37,697 bases of DNA from Flavobacterium sp. SCGC AAA160-P02. Lineage in GTDB: Bacteria > Bacteroidota > Bacteroidia > Flavobacteriales > Flavobacteriaceae. The notes beneath the pieces were generated by a model. The model did no database searches. It was not told the DNA's origin and saw only the letters and a list, made by a program, of their open reading frames with translations. Below are positions 10,835-18,244 of the stretch, one piece after another (position 1 is the stretch's first letter; each line of letters starts with the position of its first letter). The translations under genes were made by a program, and so were the position numbers. The stretch spans positions 1 through 37,697 of the forward strand of contig CATISV010000035.1 of NCBI GenBank assembly GCA_949541125.1, given 5' to 3'.

Positions 10835-10842
10835 TAATTTTG
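10835..10842 (+). promoter_or_regulatory. -7 element of the ctlX promoter
   Basis: TAATTTTG is an exact TAnnTTTG match, 18 bases before the ctlX ATG, leaving a very short leader. Confidence 0.5.
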
Positions 10843-10860
10843 TGAACGAAATAAATCTAT

Positions 10861-11799
10861 ATGAACCAGACCACTAATAGTGTACTTATGATTCGTCCTA
10901 TTCATTTTAGGATGAATGAACAAACAGCTGTTAATAATTACTATCAAAAAGTGTTAGATAATATTTCATTAGACTCAGTGAACTTTCATGCGCAAAAGGA
11001 ATTTGATGATTTTGTTGATATTTTAGAATTACACGGGGTTCATGTGATTGTGATTTCCGACAATGAAGATAATGATACACCAGATTCAATTTTCCCAAAT
11101 AATTGGATTTCATTTCACGAAGACGGCACAGTAGGATTGTATCCTATGTATGCAGAGAATAGAAGACTGGAAAGAAGAGATGATATTTTATATCAATTAG
11201 AAGAAAAAGGTTTTTTGATTCATAATATTATTGATTATACCACTGCCGAAAAAGAAAATGTTTTCCTCGAGGGAACAGGAAGTGTTTTATTAGATCGTGA
11301 AAATAGAAAAGCCTATTGTGCTTTATCACCAAGAGCAGATGAAGATTTATTTATTGAATTTTGTGAAGATTTTGAATTTACACCGGTTTTATTTACTGCA
11401 AATCAAACTGTAAATCAGAATAGAAAAGCAATCTATCATACAAATGTAATGATGTGTTTGGCAGAAACATTTGCTGTCATTTGTTTGGCAAGTATTGACG
11501 ATAAAAAAGAACGTAAAAATGTTTTAAAACACTTAAAAGAAGATGGTAAAAAAGTGATTGAAATTTCTGAAGAACAAGTACATAATTTTGCAGGAAATAT
11601 GTTACAAGTAAGAGGTACAAATGATGAATTATTTTTAGTAATGAGTGCCTCTGCATTAAATTCATTAAATCAATCACAAATAGCACTAATAGAAAATCAT
11701 TGCAAAATTATATCAAGTACTCTAGATACTATTGAAGCTTGTGGTGGGGGAAGTGCTCGATGTATGATGGCCGAAATTTTTCTTCCTATTGAAAAGTAA
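10861..11799 (+). CDS. ctlX: citrulline hydrolase CtlX (amidinotransferase family)
   Basis: The 312-residue protein belongs to the citrulline-utilisation hydrolases of the pentein fold, which cleave citrulline to ornithine, CO2 and ammonia. Typical segments are the N-terminal MIRPIHFRMNEQTAVNNYYQ, the substrate loop DTPDSIFPNNWISFH, the acidic segment FLEGTGSVLLDR, the His in IYHTNVMM and the C-terminal nucleophile region GGGSARCMMAEIFLP. Length is normal. In other flavobacteria this gene often lies close to a DDAH-like gene and citrate synthase; here the fasciclin gene separates them. It converges on the T9SS gene, with only 28 bases between the stops. Confidence 0.88.
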   Translation: MNQTTNSVLMIRPIHFRMNEQTAVNNYYQKVLDNISLDSVNFHAQKEFDDFVDILELHGVHVIVISDNEDNDTPDSIFPNNWISFHEDGTVGLYPMYAENRRLERRDDILYQLEEKGFLIHNIIDYTTAEKENVFLEGTGSVLLDRENRKAYCALSPRADEDLFIEFCEDFEFTPVLFTANQTVNQNRKAIYHTNVMMCLAETFAVICLASIDDKKERKNVLKHLKEDGKKVIEISEEQVHNFAGNMLQVRGTNDELFLVMSASALNSLNQSQIALIENHCKIISSTLDTIEACGGGSARCMMAEIFLPIEK

Positions 11800-11800
11800 G

Positions 11801-11817
11801 TCAAAAATATTTTTTGA
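11801..11817. terminator. possible short bidirectional terminator between convergent genes
   Basis: The repeat TCAAAAA / TTTTTGA lies directly after the ctlX stop and before the convergent T9SS gene end. It is AT-only in the stem core, so its strength is doubtful. Confidence 0.35.
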
Positions 11818-11827
11818 ATAGGGCTAT

Positions 11828-12988
11828 TTATTTTTTAATTATTTTTTTTATTAGAAAATTCCCTGTTTTAAATTGAATTTTAACAAAGTAAAATCCCCTA
11901 GTGAGGTTCCTTATATTCATTTTATTTTGATTTTCAACAGTTATAAGTTTTTTTCCATGGCTGGTAATAATAGTTAAGGACCGAATCTCTTGAACATTAT
12001 TTTGCTGAACAATTTCTAATGAATCTTCAATTGGATTTGGAACAATTTCAATTAATTTGGATAATTCATAATCATTGGAAGACAGCAGATAATCAAGGTG
12101 ATTTTGAAATTCGTAGAGCTTCTGAGTAAATTCTAGAGTTACACTTCCGATAGAAGTGGAAAAATATTCTCTAGAGATATAATATCGAGATTCTTTAAAA
12201 AAGGCAATTCCTTCTATTTGACTTCCCTGTTCTAGATAAAGATCATCGACTAAATCAATTTTAGTTGTATTTCCAGCAAAAACATCAAGTGTTGGAGGTC
12301 TATTATGATCTATGTATACTAAAAAAGGGGTAAGTGTAGAATTATATCCACAAAATAAAAAAGCATCACTATAAGGATTATAAGTAACACCAGTGATTAA
12401 TCCTTCAGAGTCATAGTTACTAACTTTTTCTGCAATATGATTTCCAACTGTTGAAGAAATAGCATATGCATTGGTCTTATAATCTATCCAGTTTTTGGTA
12501 AAAATTAGAATTTTATCTTCATACACTGCGATGGCTTCAGCATCAAAATTTGTGTTGTTTGGTTGAGAAGAAAAATCTGTTTGATCTTCGTACGAAAATG
12601 TAATTATTTCAGCGATAACATTTGTAGAAGAAATATAATCAGTTTTTAAAACTTTGTAAATCTTTAAATCCTCTCTATTTCCATTATTATTTCCAATGTC
12701 AGCAATATATATATAAGTATCATCCTGACTTATATCCTCCCAGTCTATATGCGTTGCATTTGTAATTGTAATTACTCTAGAAATGGCTCCACTTAATGTA
12801 TCAATTTCGTAGAGATTAGGACCATCCCCACTATCATTGTGGGTAATTATTTTTCCATTCAAAAAAATAAGTCCAGAAGTTTCTTCTATTTCATTAGAAA
12901 GTTCAAATTTTTCTTCAATACTAGATTCTTGTCCAAAACAATGGATACTTACAATAAAATAAAATACACAAATGAACTTTTTTATCAT
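11828..12988 (-). CDS. T9SS-secreted beta-propeller-like protein
   Basis: The 386-residue protein has a signal peptide (MIKKFICVFYFIVSIHCFGQ) and a C-terminal type A T9SS sorting domain (about residues 318-386: PNPIEDSLEI, GFYFVKIQFKTGNFLIKKIIKK). It is therefore expected to leave the cell through the type IX secretion system and stay on the surface. The middle contains repeated beta segments (HNDSGDGPNLYEID, HIDWEDISQDDTYIYIADIGNN), typical of a small beta-propeller of the type found in T9SS cargo. I cannot assign a catalytic role. It is monocistronic and convergent with ctlX. Confidence 0.85.
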   Translation of the reverse strand: MIKKFICVFYFIVSIHCFGQESSIEEKFELSNEIEETSGLIFLNGKIITHNDSGDGPNLYEIDTLSGAISRVITITNATHIDWEDISQDDTYIYIADIGNNNGNREDLKIYKVLKTDYISSTNVIAEIITFSYEDQTDFSSQPNNTNFDAEAIAVYEDKILIFTKNWIDYKTNAYAISSTVGNHIAEKVSNYDSEGLITGVTYNPYSDAFLFCGYNSTLTPFLVYIDHNRPPTLDVFAGNTTKIDLVDDLYLEQGSQIEGIAFFKESRYYISREYFSTSIGSVTLEFTQKLYEFQNHLDYLLSSNDYELSKLIEIVPNPIEDSLEIVQQNNVQEIRSLTIITSHGKKLITVENQNKMNIRNLTRGFYFVKIQFKTGNFLIKKIIKK

Positions 12989-13288
12989 AATTTATTCCAA
13001 CAAATCTTTAATAACGATACCTGCTGTATTTAAATATTTGTAGTGATATTTTGTTAAATTCATACCTAATTTGATCTACTAAATACCAATAATTAATAAT
13101 GGTTTTTGGTTATTTAGTTTTGTCTTGTTACAATATATCAATACTGAAAAACAAATAATTTAAAACATGTATTTATTTATAAATAGTATACTTTAAGATC
13201 TATTCCAAAAGTAATTATTTTTTATTTGTTCCTCACTAAATATTCGTAAGGTTAATGATATTTTAATACTTTAGCATAAAGAATAATA
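12989..13288. other. 300-base divergent intergenic region
   Basis: It separates the leftward T9SS gene from the rightward mlaE. It must hold both promoters. A TAGTTTTG (13115-13122) and a TACTTTAG (one mismatch to the -7 consensus, 13266-13273, just before mlaE) are candidates, neither with a good TTG partner. An imperfect inverted repeat (AAATACCAA near 13081, TTGGTTATTT near 13107) is also present. No gene is seen. Confidence 0.35.
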
Positions 13289-14029
13289 ATGGAGTACCTG
13301 AAACATATCGGTAAGTATTTTATAATGCTTGGTCAGGTTTTTAAAAAACCGCAAAATATGAGGGTTTTTAAAGAAGCACTCTTTAAAGAATTTGATGAAT
13401 TAGGATTAAAGTCCCTAGGGATTGTTATTTTTATATCTTTCTTTATCGGAGGTGTCATTGCACTTCAAACAGCCTTAAATATAGAAAGTCCTTTTATCCC
13501 TCAGTACCTAATTGGTTTTGCCACTAAAAGATCAGTTATTTTAGAATTTGCACCAACATTTTGCTCTATTATTTTGGCTGGAAAAGTTGGGTCTTATATT
13601 ACATCAAGTATAGGAACAATGAGAGTAACGGAACAGATAGATGCCCTAGAAGTTATGGGTATTAACTCTCTAAATTATTTGGTACTTCCAAAGATTTTAT
13701 CAACGATTTTCTTTTACCCATTCTTAATTATACTTGCTATGTTTCTAGGAATTTTTGGAGGTTGGGTAGCTGGATTTTCTTCAACGATGTTTTCTGAGAT
13801 TGATTATATGCAAGGAATTCAGTCAGATTTTAATCCTTTTTTAGTTACCTATGCTATTATTAAAACATTGGTATTTGCTTTTCTTATTGCAACAGTGCCT
13901 TCTTACCATGGCTATTATGTTAAAGGAGGATCTATAGCTGTTGGTAAAGCAAGTACCAAAGCAGTAGTTTGGACAATAATACTTATAGTTATTACAAATT
14001 ATTTTTTAACTCAAATGTTACTTACCTAA
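13289..14029 (+). CDS. mlaE: MlaE-family ABC transporter permease
   Basis: The 246-residue membrane protein has about five hydrophobic segments and the MlaE signature (GGVIALQTALNIE, EFAPTFCSIILAGKVGSYITSSIGTMRVTEQIDALEVMG). It is the inner-membrane permease of the Mla-type phospholipid transport system, which moves lipids between the inner and outer membranes and keeps the outer leaflet asymmetric. The next gene, encoding the ATPase, overlaps its stop by one base (TAATG), so the two are translationally coupled. No MlaD gene follows in the window. Confidence 0.93.
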   Translation: MEYLKHIGKYFIMLGQVFKKPQNMRVFKEALFKEFDELGLKSLGIVIFISFFIGGVIALQTALNIESPFIPQYLIGFATKRSVILEFAPTFCSIILAGKVGSYITSSIGTMRVTEQIDALEVMGINSLNYLVLPKILSTIFFYPFLIILAMFLGIFGGWVAGFSSTMFSEIDYMQGIQSDFNPFLVTYAIIKTLVFAFLIATVPSYHGYYVKGGSIAVGKASTKAVVWTIILIVITNYFLTQMLLT

Positions 14030-14796
14030 TGATTATTGTTGATAAATTATATAAGGGGTTTGGTGATATTCAGGTTTTAAAAGGAATTTCAACCATTTTT
14101 GAGCCTGGAATGACAAGTTTAATTATTGGTCAAAGTGGGTCAGGAAAGACTGTGTTTTTGAAATCTTTGATTGGATTACATACACCAGAAAGTGGCACAA
14201 TCTCATTTGACGGTGGGATAAACACCAAGTTTACAACTGAGGAAAAAAGACAATGGCGTCAAGAAATAGGAATGGTTTTCCAAGGAAGCGCTTTGTTTGA
14301 TTCCCAAACAGTTCAGGATAATGTTATGTTTCCTCTTAAGATGTTTAAAAAGCAATCTCAGGAAGAAATGCTAGAACGAGTAAACTTTGTTTTAAAAAGA
14401 GTCAATTTAGAAAACTCTAATCATAAGTTTCCCGCTGAATTATCTGGAGGAATGCAAAAAAGAGTTGCAATAGCTAGAGCCATTGTTATGAATCCAAAAT
14501 ATTTATTTTGCGATGAGCCTAATTCTGGATTAGATCCTAACACTGCTATTTTAATCGATAATCTAATTCAGGAAATTACATCTGAATATAAAATCACAAC
14601 AGTTGTCAATACTCATGACATGAATTCTGTGATGCAAATAGGAGAGAAAATAGTTTTTCTCAAGGATGGTAAAAAAGCCTGGGAGGGAACTAATAAAGAG
14701 ATCTTTAAAACTGATAACAAAGCTGTTGTCAAATTCGTGTATAGTTCTGAATTATTTAAAAAAGTGAGACACGCATATTTAAAAGAAACAAAGTAG
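14029..14796 (+). CDS. mlaF: MlaF-family ABC transporter ATP-binding protein
   Basis: The 255-residue ATPase powers the MlaE permease. Walker A is GQSGSGKT (residues 34-41), the ABC signature is LSGGMQKRVAIARA, Walker B is YLFCDEPNSGLDP and the switch histidine lies in NTHDMNS. I chose the ATG at 14029 because it overlaps the mlaE stop; an in-frame TTG 60 bases upstream lies inside mlaE and would add unrelated residues. The gene ends 57 bases before the tRNA-Lys. Confidence 0.94.
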   Translation: MIIVDKLYKGFGDIQVLKGISTIFEPGMTSLIIGQSGSGKTVFLKSLIGLHTPESGTISFDGGINTKFTTEEKRQWRQEIGMVFQGSALFDSQTVQDNVMFPLKMFKKQSQEEMLERVNFVLKRVNLENSNHKFPAELSGGMQKRVAIARAIVMNPKYLFCDEPNSGLDPNTAILIDNLIQEITSEYKITTVVNTHDMNSVMQIGEKIVFLKDGKKAWEGTNKEIFKTDNKAVVKFVYSSELFKKVRHAYLKETK

Positions 14797-14805
14797 AAAT
14801 TTAGT

Positions 14806-14835
14806 TTGAAAATTAATATTTTGCTTCTATATTTG
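14806..14835 (+). promoter_or_regulatory. tRNA-Lys promoter
   Basis: A TTG at 14806-14808 and an exact -7 TATATTTG at 14828-14835 are separated by 19 bases, the Bacteroidota housekeeping spacing. The tRNA starts 19 bases after the -7 box. Confidence 0.7.
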
Positions 14836-14853
14836 CAGCCGCTAAATAATTTT

Positions 14854-14926
14854 GACCTGGTAGCTCAGTTGGTAGAGCATCTCCCTTTTAAGGAGAGGGT
14901 CCTGGGTTCGAGCCCCAGCCAGGTCA
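14854..14926 (+). tRNA. tRNA-Lys (anticodon UUU)
   Basis: A complete 73-base cloverleaf is visible. The acceptor stem is GACCTGG / CCAGGTC, the D arm GCTC...GAGC, the anticodon arm TCTCC-CTTTTAA-GGAGA with TTT at the centre, the variable loop GGGTC and the T arm CTGGG-TTCGAGC-CCCAG. The discriminator base is A. The 3' CCA is not encoded. It stands alone between mlaF and a lipoprotein gene and has its own promoter and terminator. Confidence 0.97.
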
Positions 14927-14930
14927 CACC

Positions 14931-14965
14931 AAGCTTCGTCAGTAATGACGGGGCTTTTCTTTTGC
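14931..14965 (+). terminator. rho-independent terminator after tRNA-Lys
   Basis: The stem AAGCTTCGTCA / TGACGGGGCTT (with two G-T pairs) and the loop GTAA are followed by TTTTCTTTT. It starts four bases after the tRNA. Confidence 0.75.
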
Positions 14966-15044
14966 TCTTTATTTTTTTAAATACTTATTTATTGGAGATA
15001 TTTACTTTTTAAAAAGGAGTGTAAAATTTCACTATTTACAGGTA

Positions 15045-15075
15045 TTGACAGATATTTGTTAGAGTTATAGCTTTG
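15045..15075 (+). promoter_or_regulatory. promoter of the Cys-rich lipoprotein gene
   Basis: TTG (in TTGACA) at 15045-15047 and an exact -7 TAGCTTTG at 15068-15075 are separated by 20 bases. The start codon follows 28 bases later. Confidence 0.65.
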
Positions 15076-15102
15076 GGTTATTATTAATTTAAAAAAATTC
15101 TT

Positions 15103-15606
15103 ATGAATATTTTAAACAACCTTAGAAAGCCCTCTTTGTCCATTGTTTTATTGTCTTTAGTGTTTTTCTATTCTTGTGATCAAGAGGAATCTAAAATATT
15201 AGACGTAAGTTCTGAAATCGAATTGGTGTCTCCTAGGGGTTTTGAAATTGCAGATAATATCACACATTTAAAACAAATTTTAGAATTACCTGAAAGTTCT
15301 AAAATTGAAAATGTAATATTTGAAGAAAGCGACAAATTTAATGTTTCTTTTATTGATTATATCGACAAAGATGGTGTTCAATCCAACTATGCTATTGGAA
15401 TCGGTGCTTTGAAATTTTACTCAAACGAAATTCAAATGGGGGGGAATGATAATTCTTCTAAATCTATGAACAGAAAGTGGAAAATTTCTTGTGGTGGTTG
15501 TAATCCTTGTGGTGTTGGTGGTAATTTAGATAGTGAAGGTAATATGACTTTTCAATGTGAAAGTGAGTGTTGTGTTCTTACTGTTGAGGAAATACTAGAA
15601 GAATAA
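15103..15606 (+). CDS. cysteine-rich lipoprotein of unknown function
   Basis: I do not recognise a family. The 167-residue protein has a lipoprotein signal with lipobox FYSC (Cys25), then an acidic DQEES stretch. The middle is a mixed alpha/beta region without known motifs. The C-terminal 40 residues are rich in cysteine: Cys130, 133 and 136 (CGGCNPCGVGG) and Cys152, 156 and 157 (CESECC). Such a pattern could bind a metal or form disulfides in the periplasm. It has its own strong promoter and lies between the tRNA-Lys gene and a repeat-bearing spacer. Confidence 0.75.
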   Translation: MNILNNLRKPSLSIVLLSLVFFYSCDQEESKILDVSSEIELVSPRGFEIADNITHLKQILELPESSKIENVIFEESDKFNVSFIDYIDKDGVQSNYAIGIGALKFYSNEIQMGGNDNSSKSMNRKWKISCGGCNPCGVGGNLDSEGNMTFQCESECCVLTVEEILEE

Positions 15607-15641
15607 CAAATCTTCTTTTTCACTAAGGGCGGTGTTGTAAT

Positions 15642-15701
15642 GGCTTCCCCCTTTTTTTGAATGTCAATTGGTGCGAAAACCGTGCGAAAAAAACAGAAGC
15701 C
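15642..15701. repeat. spacer with a tandem 9-bp direct repeat inside an imperfect inverted repeat
   Basis: GTGCGAAAA occurs at 15671-15679 and again at 15682-15690, an 11-base period or about one helical turn. Flanking it, GGCTTC followed by a T run (15642-15658) mirrors an A run followed by GAAGCC (15686-15701). The layout could be a protein-binding or recombination site. It could also be a folded spacer serving as a loose terminator between convergent genes. Confidence 0.45.
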
Positions 15702-15707
15702 TTTATA

Positions 15708-16784
15708 TTATACAAAATCATCACCAAAAGTATCTTTTACTTTAGAAACAATTTTTTTAATGTCTTGCTCGTCTTTTCTTGGGCAAATGAGTAATACGTC
15801 TTCTTTTTCAACTACAATAAAATCTTGAAGACCTTGTATAACCACTTTCTTTCCTTTTTTTGTGCGAATCATATTTCCATGAGTATCACGGAAAATAGTT
15901 TCGGGTCCAACTATGGCATTTTCATTACTGTCCTTTTCTAATTTTTCGTACAAAGAACCCCAAGTTCCTAGATCATTCCATCCAAAATCTACCGGTAAAA
16001 CATGAACATTTGATGCTTTTTCCATAATTCCAAAGTCAATGGAAATGTTCTCAGCATCTTTGTAATGTTTCTGAATAAAAGTACTTTCTTCTTTTGTATT
16101 GTAAATGTTTTTTACATCTAACAACGACAGCATTTCAGGAAGCAAAGAGGAAAAGGCATCAATAATACTTTTTGCAGACCATATAAAAATACCTGCGTTC
16201 CATAAATAATCTCCACTTTCAAGAAATTTTTCAGCAGTCTTTAAATTCGGCTTTTCAGTAAAATTGATTACTTTTTTTATCGCTGATTTAGATTTTTTAA
16301 ATTGTATATAACCGTAGCCCGTGTTTGGAGCATTTGGTTGGATACCCAAGGTCATCAACATATCTTTTTTGGAACAGGCTTCAAAAGACAGTTCTATGTT
16401 TTTTGAGAATTCTTCTTCGTCATCTATCCAATGATCAGAGGGAGCAATTAACATTACTGCCTCAGGATTTTGATTATAAATTTTTAAAGCAGCATATAAA
16501 ATACAAGGAGCTGTATTTCTCATCACAGGCTCTAAAAGGAGCTGATTTAAAGAGGTTTTTGGAAGCTGATTTAATACAAGCTCTTTATATCTTTTGTTTG
16601 TTGCTATCAACATATTTTTTGAGGGAACCAATTCATTAATTCTGTCAAATGTTCTTTGAATTAAAGATTGGCCTTTTCCAAGCATATCATGAAATTGCTT
16701 TGGAAACTCTTGCGTGCTCATTGGCCAAAATCTTGATCCAACCCCTCCAGCCATTATAACGGCATAATAATTAGTATTTTTCAT
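15708..16784 (-). CDS. manC: mannose-1-phosphate guanylyltransferase
   Basis: The 358-residue protein makes GDP-mannose from mannose-1-phosphate and GTP for surface polysaccharide and glycoprotein sugars. The nucleotide-binding motif MAGGVGSRFWPMSTQEFPKQF-type start (residues 11 on), the APSDHWI segment, the sugar site FTEKPNLKTAEKFL and NAGIFIWSA, and the left-handed helix tail are all visible. It lacks the phosphomannose isomerase domain of the longer bifunctional enzymes. It is 9 bases downstream of the sprT-like gene and so in one leftward transcript with it. Confidence 0.93.
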   Translation of the reverse strand: MKNTNYYAVIMAGGVGSRFWPMSTQEFPKQFHDMLGKGQSLIQRTFDRINELVPSKNMLIATNKRYKELVLNQLPKTSLNQLLLEPVMRNTAPCILYAALKIYNQNPEAVMLIAPSDHWIDDEEEFSKNIELSFEACSKKDMLMTLGIQPNAPNTGYGYIQFKKSKSAIKKVINFTEKPNLKTAEKFLESGDYLWNAGIFIWSAKSIIDAFSSLLPEMLSLLDVKNIYNTKEESTFIQKHYKDAENISIDFGIMEKASNVHVLPVDFGWNDLGTWGSLYEKLEKDSNENAIVGPETIFRDTHGNMIRTKKGKKVVIQGLQDFIVVEKEDVLLICPRKDEQDIKKIVSKVKDTFGDDFV

Positions 16785-16793
16785 TTACAGTAC

Positions 16794-17399
16794 TTATTCA
16801 AATGCATCCTGTCGTCTATGGATGACTTCTGCATGTTGGTTAAAAAGATACAAACGATTTGTATTCAGTTGTATACATTCAAATCTTGTTTTCCTTTTAT
16901 TTCCCTTTTTGTATACTTTGTTTTTAAAAACAAAAATACTATTAATCGGGAGCTCAAAGATAAAACTCTTTCCGCTTTCTGCAGTATTTTCTTTTAAAGC
17001 TAACGATAATTTTAAATCACTATCAGTAGTTGCTTTAGGATTTTTCATATGATAAGCTAGTGGAGTCAATATTTCATTAGGGTAAATTGAGGGTCGTAAA
17101 AAGGGTAGCATTAATTGTTGAAATATTTGTTTCCACTCTTTTCCATGAGGTCGAACTCTTCCATACTTTTTATAGGTTACATAATGCGCAATTTCATGAA
17201 CTAAGGTTAATAAAAACTGATATGGGTTTAAATTATTGTTAATGGAAATTTGAAATGTTCCGTTAGAAAGTTTCCTAAAATCTCCGTGTTTTGTATGACG
17301 TTGATGAACAATTTTTAGATTGATATCATATCGACCTACTAATTCTTTCGTAATAGCAATTGCATTTTCTGGTATGTATTTCTCAAAATTAGTTGTCAC
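16794..17399 (-). CDS. SprT-like zinc metalloprotease domain protein
   Basis: The 201-residue protein carries the zincin motif HEIAHYV (His68, Glu69, His72) and the downstream HGKEW (His85), as in the SprT/Spartan-type family. Family members in eukaryotes cleave DNA-protein crosslinks; the bacterial role is not settled. The C-terminal zinc ribbon of SprT is not apparent; instead there is a basic beta-rich region ([15 protein letters not shown]) like that seen in flavobacterial homologues. It lies between the SDR gene (39 bases) and manC (9 bases). Confidence 0.85.
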   Translation of the reverse strand: MTTNFEKYIPENAIAITKELVGRYDINLKIVHQRHTKHGDFRKLSNGTFQISINNNLNPYQFLLTLVHEIAHYVTYKKYGRVRPHGKEWKQIFQQLMLPFLRPSIYPNEILTPLAYHMKNPKATTDSDLKLSLALKENTAESGKSFIFELPINSIFVFKNKVYKKGNKRKTRFECIQLNTNRLYLFNQHAEVIHRRQDAFE

Positions 17400-17438
17400 G
17401 GTTTATAGATAAAAAAGGAACGAATTTAATTATAAAAG

Positions 17439-18119
17439 TTAGGGTGTGGTATTAGATACTTGAAGCACCTTGCCATTATAATAATGTTGAGCAGTGGTGG
17501 CAAAATCATAAATATAATCAGCCATATCACTAGCTTTTAAAGGAGCCAGGTAATCAGGGAAAGCCTCTGCTAGCATTTCCGTTTGTACTGCTCCTAAAGC
17601 TAAGACATTAAAAGCTATTTCTTTCTCTTTATATTCTTCTGCTAGTAATTCAGAAAGTGTAATGACAGCTCCTTTGGCAGAACTGTAAGCAGCTAACCCT
17701 GGAAATTTTAAACTACCTTGAATCCCACCCATACTACTAATCGTTACAACATGACTTCCTTTTTTAAGAAAAGGAATACACAGTTGAGTTAATCCAACAA
17801 CTCCAAAAACATTTACATCATATACCCTTAAAAAATCTTCTTTTGTAAGATTTTCAAAAGGTTTATTGATTAAAAATCCAGCATTATGGATTAGAATATC
17901 CACTTCTTTCCAGTTTTCATTCAGATAATTTTGAACCTTTTTTAAGTCGTCTTTTTTACATATATCAACAGAAATGGTTGTAATATTTTTTAATTGTAGA
18001 GCTTCTAAAGGCTTTTTATTTCTTGAAAGTGCCAATACCTGAAAGTCACTTCTAGCAAATTTTTGTGCCAATTTAAAACCAATTCCTCTACTGGTTCCAG
18101 TAATAATTATTTTTTTCAT
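17439..18119 (-). CDS. short-chain dehydrogenase/reductase
   Basis: The 226-residue classical SDR has the cofactor motif TGTSRGIG (residues 8-15), the NAG motif in IHNAGFL, the catalytic Ser in ISSMGG and the Tyr-x-x-x-Lys in AYSSAKGAV. It is thus an active NAD(P)-dependent oxidoreductase of unknown substrate. It is the first gene of a likely leftward operon with the sprT-like gene and manC. Confidence 0.88.
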   Translation of the reverse strand: MKKIIITGTSRGIGFKLAQKFARSDFQVLALSRNKKPLEALQLKNITTISVDICKKDDLKKVQNYLNENWKEVDILIHNAGFLINKPFENLTKEDFLRVYDVNVFGVVGLTQLCIPFLKKGSHVVTISSMGGIQGSLKFPGLAAYSSAKGAVITLSELLAEEYKEKEIAFNVLALGAVQTEMLAEAFPDYLAPLKASDMADYIYDFATTAQHYYNGKVLQVSNTTP

Positions 18120-18154
18120 TTACTTATTTATATTGTTTTGTAAATCACAAATAT

Positions 18155-18162
18155 CAAAGATA
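18155..18162 (-). promoter_or_regulatory. -7 element for the SDR-sprT-manC operon
   Basis: On the minus strand the site reads TATCTTTG, an exact TAnnTTTG match, 35 bases before the SDR start. A -33 TTG is not obvious. Confidence 0.5.
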
Positions 18163-18244
18163 ATCATGCTTTTTTTTAATCATTTTTTAATAATTTTAAT
18201 AATCAAGAGCCTTTAAGAATTTTCAAAGCCAATCTTTTTTTGAA

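Noticed and set aside
13969-14028. TTG start extending the MlaF ATPase upstream by 20 codons
   Set aside because: The extra stretch lies inside mlaE in another frame and has no relation to ABC ATPases; the ATG in the TAATG overlap is the natural start.
14806-15012. A 68-codon frame reading through the tRNA-Lys region
   Set aside because: It runs across the tRNA cloverleaf and its terminator; the tRNA is certain and the frame is chance.
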